A stretch of DNA of 42,936 bases from assembly GCA_015064385.1 (NCBI GenBank), contig SVSI01000017.1:1-42936 (forward strand), given 5' to 3'. The notes beneath the pieces were generated by a model. That model ran no database searches. It was not told the DNA's origin and saw nothing but the letters and a program-made list of their open reading frames with translations. Origin of the DNA: Oscillospiraceae bacterium (GTDB taxonomy: Bacteria; Bacillota; Clostridia; Oscillospirales; CAG-272). The translations under genes and the position numbers were made by a program. Below are positions 17,812-26,082 of the stretch, piece by piece (the stretch's first letter is position 1; each line of letters starts with the position of its first letter).

Positions 17812-17829
17812 TTAAAGCGAAACTCAAAA

Positions 17830-17858
17830 AACACACCGCGCAATGCGGTGTGTTTTTT
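17830..17858 (+). terminator. Terminator of the ABC/Ig operon
   Basis: 10 bp perfect stem (AACACACCGC/GCGGTGTGTT, GCAAT loop) followed by a T-run, starting about 19 bases after the lipoprotein stop. With A-runs on the other side it may also serve the convergent esterase gene. Confidence 0.9.
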
Positions 17859-17914
17859 TACAGTTATAAAGGGCAAAGCCGACTCGATCGGCTCTGCCCT
17901 TTTGATTTTATTAA

Positions 17915-18874
17915 TTAAAGCTGGGAAAGGAAGGCAAACGTTCTGTCCGCCTCGCCCTTGATTCCCTCGTGACCGTAGTCGGGATATATAACTACCTCTT
18001 TTTCCGACTCTATCTTGTTGAAAGCGGCAAACTGCGTTGAGGGAGGACAAGTGTTGTCCATAAGTCCGGTCTGCATCATAACCTTTGCCTTTATTCTCGG
18101 AGCAAGGAACTGAATATCTATGTATCCGAGCTTCTCAAATATCTCGTTTTCTCTTGCGTGAGTGGGATCGAAATTTCTGAAATAGTAGCGAAGTCCCTCG
18201 TAAGCGCCTCTGTCAAGGTCCATATCCCAAACTCTCTTGTAGTCCGAGAGATAGGGGTACGTGGGAGCACAAAGCTTTATTTCGGGTACGAGAGCCGCAC
18301 AGGCGATCGAGAGCGCGCCGCCCTGCGATCCGCCGAAAACGCCGACGCGCTTTTCGTCAACGTAGTCAAGTCCCATTATCACTCTTGCGAGCATTGCGGT
18401 ATCAAGGAAAAGATCGCGGCACAAAAGATCCTCGGGCTCGCCATCCATACCTCTCATAAAAGGAGTGGAATGAGTCGTTCCCGGTACACCGCCGACGTCC
18501 TGTGAAAGTCCTCCCTGTCCACGGCAATCAAGCGTTGCGATACAAAATCCCTGCGATACGTACGAAATAAGCGCATTCCAAGGAAGTCCGGATGCCGAAA
18601 GTCCGTGGAATGAAAGAACTGCGGGAATCTTGCCCTCAATATTCTTCGGGCGTGCAAACTTTGCGTAAATAGTAGCGTTTTTGGTCGATTTGAAGCGAAG
18701 CTCAAAGAAATCGGCAACCTTTGACGGATAGTCGTAGGGCTTGAACTCGGCTTTGGGATCAATGGCTCTCATTTCCTCAAGCGAGCGGTCCCAAAATTCG
18801 TCGAAATCAGCGGGTCTGGGGTTTCTTCCCTGATACACTTTAAGTTTATCAAGGGGCATATCAATAAGCGGCAT
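17915..18874 (-). CDS. Acetyl esterase, CE7 family (acetylxylan esterase / cephalosporin-C deacetylase)
   Basis: 319 residues, full length for carbohydrate esterase family 7, cytosolic serine hydrolases that remove acetyl groups from xylo-oligosaccharides and similar small molecules. The catalytic triad is visible: Ser183 in GGSQGG, Asp273 in LMDNTCPPSTQF, His302 in PDYGHEG. The family motif RGQGG (118-122) is also present. There is no signal peptide, as expected for CE7. The ATG follows GGAGGACG. It is a single gene, convergent with the Ig operon, and suggests use of acetylated plant oligosaccharides. Confidence 0.92.
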   Translation of the reverse strand: MPLIDMPLDKLKVYQGRNPRPADFDEFWDRSLEEMRAIDPKAEFKPYDYPSKVADFFELRFKSTKNATIYAKFARPKNIEGKIPAVLSFHGLSASGLPWNALISYVSQGFCIATLDCRGQGGLSQDVGGVPGTTHSTPFMRGMDGEPEDLLCRDLFLDTAMLARVIMGLDYVDEKRVGVFGGSQGGALSIACAALVPEIKLCAPTYPYLSDYKRVWDMDLDRGAYEGLRYYFRNFDPTHARENEIFEKLGYIDIQFLAPRIKAKVMMQTGLMDNTCPPSTQFAAFNKIESEKEVVIYPDYGHEGIKGEADRTFAFLSQL

Positions 18875-19035
18875 AATAACGTCCTCCGTTTTTTCGTACT
18901 ACGCCGATTATAGCACCGAAGATAGCGTTTGTCAAGTGAGATCGGGAAAATCGTCCTGCCGTTTTTTTTGTGCAATATATACAATTTTTTACGCTCATTT
19001 TTTCATACCTGCGGAGAAAAAATTTTTCTAAATTA

Positions 19036-19064
19036 TTGCAATGAATTATAAAGTATGATATAAT
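19036..19064 (+). promoter_or_regulatory. Promoter of the adhesin gene
   Basis: TTGCAA (19036-19041), 17 bp, TATAAT (19059-19064). It starts a ~140-base leader before the adhesin ATG. The rest of the 335-base gap from 18875 is AT-rich with no gene. Confidence 0.8.
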
Positions 19065-19159
19065 TTTGTCAAAGAAATATATAATGAGTTGTACAGTATT
19101 TTTAATCTGCGAAAATCGACTATATGAGACGCATAAAACTCGAAATTTAACGAAGCGAA

Positions 19160-19201
19160 ACTCCGAGGCAACTTGGACGCCTATATCGGCGTCAGAAAGG
19201 A
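19160..19201 (+). promoter_or_regulatory. Structured leader of the adhesin mRNA
   Basis: Two stacked hairpins sit just before the Shine-Dalgarno: CCGAG-GCAA-CTTGG (19163-19176, a GNRA tetraloop) and GACGCC-TATATC-GGCGTC (19176-19193). AGAAAGGA (19195-19201) follows immediately. Such a layout could control translation by hiding the ribosome site. The GNRA-capped helix followed by GGACGC recalls part of c-di-GMP-I riboswitches, but the rest of that fold is not present, so I leave it unassigned. Confidence 0.45.
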
Positions 19202-19209
19202 CAAAAGCC

Positions 19210-22200
19210 ATGAAAAAAAGAAAGTTTTTCAAAAGATCCACGTCCGTGCTTCTCATACTTTCTATGATGATAGCACTCCTGCCAACCCTTGCTGTCAACG
19301 CAGTGACATCGGGTCCTTCCTACGTGCTTGAGAGTGACGAAGCAACTCTCGACGACTGGAAGAATTACTTCGGCGACGGCGTACTTGATACCGAAAACGC
19401 CGGACGTATATGGAACGACAAATCGGTCTTCACCGATCCGTCCGTTCTCGGACAGCTCGTTGACGTAACCGGCGCAGCCACACAGATATCCGTAGGAGAT
19501 AACAATTTTCTGGTTGCCCTCTCGGCGATTGCCGCAAACAAGTCTATCGTAGGATACTCGCATATCCCCACTGACACCGTCCTCGTTCTCGATATATCGG
19601 GATCTATGGGACCGGGCTACGGCTCAGACTATAACGATGCGGTAGCAGATATGGTTACGGCGGCGAATGCGGCTATCACAAGTCTTCAGGCGCTTAACAA
19701 GCACAACCGCATAGGTATAGTTCTCTACTCCGATTCCGCACAGGTGCTTCTGCCTCTCGACAGATACTCCACCACCAACACCGAAACCTATAACAACGGT
19801 ACTCCCGGTGACACCTCGGACGATAAGGTGATCAGCGTATATCTGAACACCAACAGTAACGAAAATCGGGTGTCTATTGCTTCGAACGTCAAAAACGGCA
19901 AAAACGAGGACGTTGCAACCAAAAACGTAAGCGTAACCGGTGGAACCTATACGCAGTCGGGAATTGACGCGGCAATGGATATGTTCCTTGACGTTCCCGA
20001 CAACGATACCGTTATATCGGGAAGCGATTTTCAGAACGGAACCGAGCGTAAGCCGGTAGTGGTTCTTATGTCGGACGGTGCTCCCACCTACGCTACGAAT
20101 AACTACACGAACGTACCCTCAAGCAGTAACATAGGCGGCGGCTCAAACTCGAGTAATAACATAAGATTCTTAACACAGCTCACCGCAGCTTACGCAAAGG
20201 CAAGGATCTCCGAGCATTACAACGATTCCGAAACTCTTTTCTATACTCTCGGTCTCGGTGGAACGTCCTCGGTACTTGATCCTGAAAGCTCCTCGACTAC
20301 AGAAAAAAATCTTTGGAACAGTTTTGTAGCGCTCGACAGCGATGAGTATCTATCCGTATCCCAGAGAGCGGTTCGTCCTACAGAGTACATCACATCGGTG
20401 GATGATATGTACTACGTTACCGACTCCTTTGAGGCAACTGCAAAAGCGGATCTTTACAACACCTTTGAACAGATAGTAAATCAGATAATCATTCAGTCGC
20501 TCTACTCTCCCACAAACGTAAGCACCACAAACGACTTCAGCGGATTCATTACCTTTACCGACACGCTCGGCAAGTATATGGAGGTCAAGGACGTTAAGGG
20601 AATGCTTTTCGGCAACACGCTGTTCACCGGCGCGCATTTTGCAGAAGCAGCTATATACGGCGCCGCTTCGGTTGACGCAAGCGCTGACCTCAACGAAGAT
20701 TTCGTGCGCGCGGTAATCCAGCGTATGGGACTTGATAAGCTGAGCCGTTTCCCCACTCACGACTCGCGACTCACGGAGGCAAGATCACTTATAAACCTTG
20801 CTTACACTCACGGTCAGATCTCCTATGACAGCACGACCGGCGAATTCAGCAACTTTATCGGCTGGTATGCGGATGCAAACGGCGAATATATCGGCTTCTG
20901 GGATCCTCACCACACTCCCGATCAGGTTCCCGACAACGCGGTTTATACCAATAAGTGCTACGGTATGCTCGGTACGGTCAAGGACGGATACCGTGAAAGC
21001 GACATGCTTTACATCACGATCCAGATACACACCAACATCACAACCGGCGACCAGACCGTCGTGTTCAGCATTCCTTCCTCGCTTATCCCCGTAATTTCGT
21101 ACAACGTAACGATCGACGGCGACAGTCTTGAGAACGCTACCGACGTCTCGGTAGAGATAACCTCGACAAATCCGATCAGACTTCTTTACGAGGTTGGACT
21201 GCGCTCCGATATAAACAGTCTGAACATAAACGAAAAGGTTGACGCAGCATACAGAAATGCCGATGGAACCTACACCTTCTACACAAACGATTACGACAAT
21301 CAGATAATTCTCGATGCAGAGCAGAACGAGGATGAGAACTCTCACGTCGGTGAGCCCGGTGTAAATACTTTCTCTAACTTCAACCCCTCTCTCGAAAATG
21401 AAAGATACTACTACAACGTAGATACTCCGATCTACACGCTCGGAGGAAGCGGTTTCGTTCCGTACAATGCGGATACCGCTCCGGGCAACGTTGATCTTTC
21501 CACCCTTCCCCTCTACCGCGCATACGTTCATTTCAAGTTCGACAGCGCGATCGGAGAATGGCACGTCTATACAGACTACGCACAGATACACCACGCAACC
21601 CTCGTAAGTGCCGCGCGTTACACGTCGGGCGCTGACGCAGGAAACTGGTATATCCCCGCAGGAACAATACATCACAACCTCGATGCAAGAGAGCGCATTA
21701 AGGAAGACGGCAACGATGCAGACACCCTTCCCGACAGCGTAAACGAGGTAAAATACGTCGCATTCCCATTTATTCACGAACAAGTGGTACACGAATATCA
21801 CATCGACGTCGTTCTCGGAAACAACGGTAAACTCACCGTTACCCCCGAAACCGCGCTCAAGCTCTCCAAGACGGTTGACAGCTCGATCACCGACCTTAAC
21901 TATATGTACTACTTCATAATCAGCGGCGGCACACCCGGTAAGCTCATACACTTTGTAATAGAACGCGCAAACGGAACCGTGGATTACAGCTCCTATTCCT
22001 TTGGCACAAACGGAACGATAGGCGTTTACGTCCGCGCAGGCGAATCGGTTTATCTTACTAATATTGACGAAGGCAGCTACACCGTTACCGAGAGCTACAC
22101 CGCAAGTGATAACTACCACGTAAAGAACATTTCGGTAAACGGCAGTCAGGTCAGTGGCGAGAATGTTGCGAGCGTTTCGAACGTAGTTGTTGAAAACCAG

Positions 22201-23991
22201 AAGGTTACCTCCGTATCCTTCGAGAATACGCTGGGAACGGGAACTCCGCAGGAAAGCTATCTTATCATTACAAAGACCGTAACCCACGATTTCGGCGATG
22301 ATTACGTAGTAGATACCTCAAAGACCTTCCCGATAAGCATCGACCTCGGCTCGTCCTACGCAAATCAGAGCGTGGAAATCCACAGCACAAGGCAAAGTGC
22401 TACCATCAATAAAACGGCAGACGCAAACGGCGTCGTTTCCTACGATATTTCTCACGACGAGCATATAACTCTTTCACTTCGCGTGGGAACTGTGGTAAAC
22501 GTCACCGAAAACCTCGGAAACGCTTATCCCGGATTTAACACCCCCGTTATCTCCTATCAAAACGGAGACGTTGCCAATAACACGTCAAATACTATCGCGG
22601 CAGACAGCAACCTTACCGTAAGCATAGTAAACGACTATGATGCAGAAGCGGTGCTTCCCGTTAATATGACGCTCAGTGCCACCAAGGTACTTGAGGGCAG
22701 AGATTGGCTGGATACCGACGAGTTCACCTTCGAGCTTCAGAGATACAACCCGCACGATGCAAGCTACGACACGATCGGTCGCCTCACGGCAACAAAGAAT
22801 ACAAAAGAGCTTGACTTCTCCTCTATCCTCCAGAGCTACTCGTTTGCAAATATCGGACAGTACCACTTCAGAGTTATCGAGGTAGTTGACGACGCAGATA
22901 AGATCGGCGGTATCACCTACGACCTCGTAGGACGTTATTTCAACGTTATCGTTACCGATGATCTCAGCGGAAAGCTCATAATATCCGACGTTGAAGCAAC
23001 CTCCGGAACGAGTGTGACGCTCAGCAGCGGAACTTACGACATAGTTGCAAACGACGTAGTAAACGTTTATGCTCCCGCAGGAAACGACGGAGTCGTTGTA
23101 ACCATAGATAAGAGTATAAGCATAAAGGACGCTCCTGCCGGCGTTACCGGCAGTAACCTCTCCCTTGAGGGATTTGAGTTCGGTCTGTACGACGAAAACG
23201 GAGAGCTCGTTGCAGAGCCCTTCAAGACGGATGCAAACGGAAGCGCAGTTATAAAGCTCTCCTTTGACGCTAACGATGCGGGCAAGGTCTTCAATTACAC
23301 CTTAAAAGAGATCATCCCCGCAAACGACACGACCTACGAGTACGACACCACCGAGTATAAGCTCCGCGTTGAGATCGTCGATGATCTCGATGGAACCGTC
23401 AGTGCAAAGCTCGGCGTTTACAACGAGGCAACTCAGAGCTACGACGACGCAAACGGCAACTACACTGCAAGCTTTGAAAACAAGCTGATCATCTCGGATC
23501 ACGCACTCGTTATCTTCACGATAGTCAAGAAGATCGAGAGCACCTACGGCTTTAACCTCTCGCCGGAGGGATTTGTGTTTATCCTTAGGGATGCAGTCAC
23601 CGGTACCGAGATCGGACGACTCACGACCGATGCAAACGGCAAAGCAACCTTTGAGTGCGAAGCAGACATTTCGCTCATCGGAGCTACTGCAACCATCACG
23701 GTCGAAGAGCTGAACGACGGCAGAGAAAACGTAGTTTACAGTACCGAGAAATATACTCTTACTGCAAATATAGAGCTTGACGCGAACAACAACGTGGTTA
23801 TAGTTTACTCTATAAAGAACGCTGAAGGTCAGGATATAAGCGGTACCGATCTTGAGTTCACGAACGTTTACAACTACAACGAGGCACCTCCCACAGGAGA
23901 TAACACTCTCGTTATCGGGGCTATCGTGGCACTCACTCTCCTTATCGGCTCGGCAGTCGTCTTTACAAAGAGAAGAAGAACTGCAGAATAA
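19210..23991 (+). CDS. Cell-wall-anchored VWA/pilin-type adhesin
   Basis: 1593 residues from the ATG after AGAAAGGA. The order is: signal peptide (RSTSVLLILSMMIALLPTLAVNA), von Willebrand A domain with MIDAS DISGS (Asp128-X-Ser130-X-Ser132) and long insertions, a beta-rich middle, then at least three pilin isopeptide/Cna-B-like domains (about 1150-1280, 1290-1430, 1434-1554). Repeated YxL/E-type ends and Lys/Asn/Glu patterns there fit internal isopeptide bonds. The C-terminus has a sorting signal: APPTGDN, a hydrophobic stretch and KRRR. The motif is PPTG rather than LPXTG. It resembles tip pilins that bind host surfaces or matrix. No sortase or other pilin gene is in the window. Upstream in-frame extension to 19066 is leader sequence. 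Confidence 0.88.
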   Translation: MKKRKFFKRSTSVLLILSMMIALLPTLAVNAVTSGPSYVLESDEATLDDWKNYFGDGVLDTENAGRIWNDKSVFTDPSVLGQLVDVTGAATQISVGDNNFLVALSAIAANKSIVGYSHIPTDTVLVLDISGSMGPGYGSDYNDAVADMVTAANAAITSLQALNKHNRIGIVLYSDSAQVLLPLDRYSTTNTETYNNGTPGDTSDDKVISVYLNTNSNENRVSIASNVKNGKNEDVATKNVSVTGGTYTQSGIDAAMDMFLDVPDNDTVISGSDFQNGTERKPVVVLMSDGAPTYATNNYTNVPSSSNIGGGSNSSNNIRFLTQLTAAYAKARISEHYNDSETLFYTLGLGGTSSVLDPESSSTTEKNLWNSFVALDSDEYLSVSQRAVRPTEYITSVDDMYYVTDSFEATAKADLYNTFEQIVNQIIIQSLYSPTNVSTTNDFSGFITFTDTLGKYMEVKDVKGMLFGNTLFTGAHFAEAAIYGAASVDASADLNEDFVRAVIQRMGLDKLSRFPTHDSRLTEARSLINLAYTHGQISYDSTTGEFSNFIGWYADANGEYIGFWDPHHTPDQVPDNAVYTNKCYGMLGTVKDGYRESDMLYITIQIHTNITTGDQTVVFSIPSSLIPVISYNVTIDGDSLENATDVSVEITSTNPIRLLYEVGLRSDINSLNINEKVDAAYRNADGTYTFYTNDYDNQIILDAEQNEDENSHVGEPGVNTFSNFNPSLENERYYYNVDTPIYTLGGSGFVPYNADTAPGNVDLSTLPLYRAYVHFKFDSAIGEWHVYTDYAQIHHATLVSAARYTSGADAGNWYIPAGTIHHNLDARERIKEDGNDADTLPDSVNEVKYVAFPFIHEQVVHEYHIDVVLGNNGKLTVTPETALKLSKTVDSSITDLNYMYYFIISGGTPGKLIHFVIERANGTVDYSSYSFGTNGTIGVYVRAGESVYLTNIDEGSYTVTESYTASDNYHVKNISVNGSQVSGENVASVSNVVVENQKVTSVSFENTLGTGTPQESYLIITKTVTHDFGDDYVVDTSKTFPISIDLGSSYANQSVEIHSTRQSATINKTADANGVVSYDISHDEHITLSLRVGTVVNVTENLGNAYPGFNTPVISYQNGDVANNTSNTIAADSNLTVSIVNDYDAEAVLPVNMTLSATKVLEGRDWLDTDEFTFELQRYNPHDASYDTIGRLTATKNTKELDFSSILQSYSFANIGQYHFRVIEVVDDADKIGGITYDLVGRYFNVIVTDDLSGKLIISDVEATSGTSVTLSSGTYDIVANDVVNVYAPAGNDGVVVTIDKSISIKDAPAGVTGSNLSLEGFEFGLYDENGELVAEPFKTDANGSAVIKLSFDANDAGKVFNYTLKEIIPANDTTYEYDTTEYKLRVEIVDDLDGTVSAKLGVYNEATQSYDDANGNYTASFENKLIISDHALVIFTIVKKIESTYGFNLSPEGFVFILRDAVTGTEIGRLTTDANGKATFECEADISLIGATATITVEELNDGRENVVYSTEKYTLTANIELDANNNVVIVYSIKNAEGQDISGTDLEFTNVYNYNEAPPTGDNTLVIGAIVALTLLIGSAVVFTKRRRTAE

Positions 23992-23999
23992 TTAAATAA

Positions 24000-24033
24000 A
24001 AAATAAAACGCCTTGTGGCGTTTTATTTTTTTA
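24000..24033. terminator. Terminator after the adhesin gene
   Basis: 13 bp stem (AAAATAAAACGCC/GGCGTTTTATTTT, TTGT loop) followed by T residues, immediately after the adhesin stop. Confidence 0.9.
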
Positions 24034-24051
24034 TATTTTTGCAAAATTGTG

Positions 24052-24080
24052 TTGTAAAAAAGCATCTTGTGTGCTATAAT
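24052..24080 (+). promoter_or_regulatory. Promoter of the F420-ligase-like gene
   Basis: TTGTAA (24052-24057), 17 bp, TATAAT (24075-24080). A small hairpin ACGGC-AAAAA-GCCGT (24100-24114) lies between it and the GAAAGGAAAG ribosome site. Confidence 0.75.
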
Positions 24081-24136
24081 CAAGTTAAAGGGACATTTTA
24101 CGGCAAAAAGCCGTATAAATTGAAAGGAAAGTTAAA

Positions 24137-24832
24137 ATGGAACTCGTACCTAACAGCGGAAAAGAACTCGTTTGTACCTTTGAAGGAACCGATTACGCAA
24201 GACACGCGGTAAAAACTCACTTCGTTCAGATCGGCGAAGACTATATCGAAATAATAAAGCAGTACGTCTCGCCCATATATCAGGAGGGAGATTTTATCTC
24301 CATAAGCGAGAGAATCATTGCTCTGTGCCAGAGAAGAATAGTAACCAGAGAGGAGCTCAAGATAGGATTCTGGGCAAAATTCCTCTCCAAATTCGCCTCT
24401 CACCCCGACACGGGCGTAGGAGTCGGAGAGACTATAAAAATGCAGTACGCGATCAAAAAATGCGGTCTTCTGAAGGTTCTTTGGGCATCCTTTGCAAGTG
24501 CCGTGACCAAGCTCTTCGGAAAGCGCGGAGTGTTTTATAAGATAGTCGGCCCCGAGGTTGCGGGACTTGACGGATTTTACGATCATGTCTGGTCGGAATA
24601 CCGCGATATCGGTATCGAGATCCCCGACAAGCCCTTCGACGTTTGTAACGAGATAAAGGAAAAGCTCGGAATATCCTGTATGATAGTTGACGCAAACGAC
24701 CTCGGTCAGGAGATCCTCGGATATTCGGACGATCTTCGTGGCAAGGAGGATATGCTCCACACCGTTATAAAGGACAACCCCACCGGTCAGGGCAGACAGC
24801 AGACTCCTATCGTGCTTGTTAGAAAGGTATAA
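24137..24832 (+). CDS. Coenzyme F420-0:L-glutamate ligase-like protein (CofE domain)
   Basis: 231 residues resembling the CofE/FbiB ligase fold. PIYQEGDFISISERIIALCQRRI matches the N-terminal strand-turn-helix of that family, and the C-terminal half keeps CMIVDANDLGQEILGYS followed by the NPTGQGRQQTPIVLVRK end. Authentic CofE adds glutamates to F420, a cofactor that most Clostridia are not known to make; homologues of this type in Firmicutes are of unproven substrate and could modify folates or another acid. It is a single gene with its own promoter and terminator. No other F420 gene is seen here. The central region (KMQYAIKKCGLLKVLWASFASAVTKLFG) has an amphipathic helix not typical of short CofE proteins. 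Confidence 0.75.
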   Translation: MELVPNSGKELVCTFEGTDYARHAVKTHFVQIGEDYIEIIKQYVSPIYQEGDFISISERIIALCQRRIVTREELKIGFWAKFLSKFASHPDTGVGVGETIKMQYAIKKCGLLKVLWASFASAVTKLFGKRGVFYKIVGPEVAGLDGFYDHVWSEYRDIGIEIPDKPFDVCNEIKEKLGISCMIVDANDLGQEILGYSDDLRGKEDMLHTVIKDNPTGQGRQQTPIVLVRKV

Positions 24833-24843
24833 AAATAAAATTA

Positions 24844-24872
24844 AACCTGCAACGAACGGTTGCAGGTTTTTT
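24844..24872. terminator. Terminator between the F420-ligase-like gene and the zinc-ribbon gene
   Basis: 10 bp stem (AACCTGCAAC/GTTGCAGGTT) with GAACG loop and T-run at 24867-24872 ends the plus-strand gene; the A-rich left side gives a weaker minus-strand terminator for the convergent gene. Confidence 0.9.
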
Positions 24873-24874
24873 AT

Positions 24875-25357
24875 TTACAGTACGATAGCAAGGATAACAC
24901 CCGCCGATACGAGTACCGCGGCGCAGATCACGATAAGCAGCACGAGCCGGAACGGCATTATCTTAACTCTGAAATGTCCTTTACACTTCGGGCAGGTGAC
25001 CGAGTGCTTCCCTGCTTTTCGCGGCAGACGAACGATCGCGCGACACGCGGGACATCTCTTATAGACCTTTTGGCGCGCGTCTTTGATGCGGTCGAAAAAG
25101 AGCTTCCAAAATGACGTGAATTTCTTTTTCATTGCAAGAAATTTGAGGTTTTCCTTGTTTCGCGCGTAAATATTGCGTGAAAACATACGGAAAAAGGTCC
25201 ATATCATAAGCGCGGTGGCTAAAATATATATTATCGGCGTGCGTATCACAAGATTTACAAGATAAAGGACTATATACGTCCACAAAATAAAATTGCCGAG
25301 CTGATCCGTGCCGTATCTGCCGTACATAAAGCGCGCAAGCTTTTCTTTGAATTTCAT
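24875..25357 (-). CDS. Small membrane protein with an internal zinc ribbon
   Basis: 160 residues; function not recognised. Two closely spaced membrane segments near the N-terminus (FILWTYIVLYLVNLVI and IIYILATALMIWTFF) are followed by a basic cytosolic region and a zinc ribbon, CPACRAIVRLPRKAGKHSVTCPKC. A third membrane segment lies at the extreme C-terminus (LVLLIVICAAVLVSAGVILAIV). The zinc ribbon resembles short proteins annotated only as zinc-ribbon membrane proteins in Clostridia. The ATG at 25357 has AAAGGGTG upstream. It lies downstream of rubrerythrin on the same strand but beyond a terminator. Confidence 0.75.
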   Translation of the reverse strand: MKFKEKLARFMYGRYGTDQLGNFILWTYIVLYLVNLVIRTPIIYILATALMIWTFFRMFSRNIYARNKENLKFLAMKKKFTSFWKLFFDRIKDARQKVYKRCPACRAIVRLPRKAGKHSVTCPKCKGHFRVKIMPFRLVLLIVICAAVLVSAGVILAIVL

Positions 25358-25454
25358 TTCATCACCCTTTTGCAATATATCACTGTAATATAATATACCA
25401 TCTTCGGGGAGAAACTTCAATAAACAACTTTGAAATAATCTGTATAACAAAAAT

Positions 25455-25485
25455 GAACCGTCTGCGACTTTTTTGCAGACGGTTC
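25455..25485 (-). terminator. Rubrerythrin terminator
   Basis: 11 bp stem GAACCGTCTGC/GCAGACGGTTC just after the rubrerythrin stop on the minus strand, followed by ATTTTTGTT. Confidence 0.85.
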
Positions 25486-25493
25486 GCTTTTCA

Positions 25494-26033
25494 TTAATAG
25501 TTTTCTGCCTTAACCTGGAAATAAGATTTCGGATGCTCACATACGGGGCAAAGATCAGGCGCCTTCTGACCTATCATAATGTGTCCGCAGTTGAGACACT
25601 GCCAGATAACGTCGTTATCCTTCGAGAATACGATGTCGTCCTCTACGTTGGCAAGAAGCTTTCTGTAACGCTCCTCGTGTTCCTTCTCGATCCTTCCTAC
25701 CGCCTCGAAAAGATAAGCGATGTGATCGAAGCCCTCTTCCTTTGCTTCTTTTGCAAAGGTAGCGTACATATCGGTCCACTCGTAACGCTCGCCGTCAGCC
25801 GCATCTGCAAGGTTTATCTTGGTGTCGGGAATTCCGCCGTCGTGAAGAAGCTTGAACCATATCTTTGCGTGTTCCTTTTCATTTGCCGCGGTCTCCTCAA
25901 AGATGTTTGCGATCTGAACGTATCCGTCCTTCTTTGCCTTGGAAGCGTAGTAGGTATATTTGTTTCTTGCCTGTGATTCTCCCGCAAACGCTGCCATAAG
26001 ATTTGCCTGGGTTCTTGATCCTTTAAGTTCCAT
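25494..26033 (-). CDS. rbr: Rubrerythrin
   Basis: 179 residues: an N-terminal four-helix diiron domain (Glu residues in [32 protein letters not shown]) and a C-terminal rubredoxin-like domain with two Cys-X2-Cys pairs (CLNCGH and CPVCEHP). Rubrerythrin reduces hydrogen peroxide to water in the cytosol of anaerobes, taking electrons from NAD(P)H:rubredoxin systems. The start follows AAAGGAA. It is 49 bp downstream of the YhaN-like gene and may be cotranscribed with it, or use AT-rich sequence in the gap; I see no clean promoter. Confidence 0.96.
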   Translation of the reverse strand: MELKGSRTQANLMAAFAGESQARNKYTYYASKAKKDGYVQIANIFEETAANEKEHAKIWFKLLHDGGIPDTKINLADAADGERYEWTDMYATFAKEAKEEGFDHIAYLFEAVGRIEKEHEERYRKLLANVEDDIVFSKDNDVIWQCLNCGHIMIGQKAPDLCPVCEHPKSYFQVKAENY

Positions 26034-26082
26034 TTTGAAAAATTCCTTTCGTTTTTTATATTTTTTATATTATTATCGGTAA

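Noticed and set aside
19100..19200. c-di-GMP-I riboswitch
   Set aside because: A GNRA-capped helix followed by GGACGC is suggestive, but the second subdomain with the GCC...GGTTACCG-type helix is absent before the start codon.
20785..22287. 500-codon open frame antisense to the adhesin
   Set aside because: Shadow frame: no family features and composition set by the sense codons (VYV, SGC patterns).
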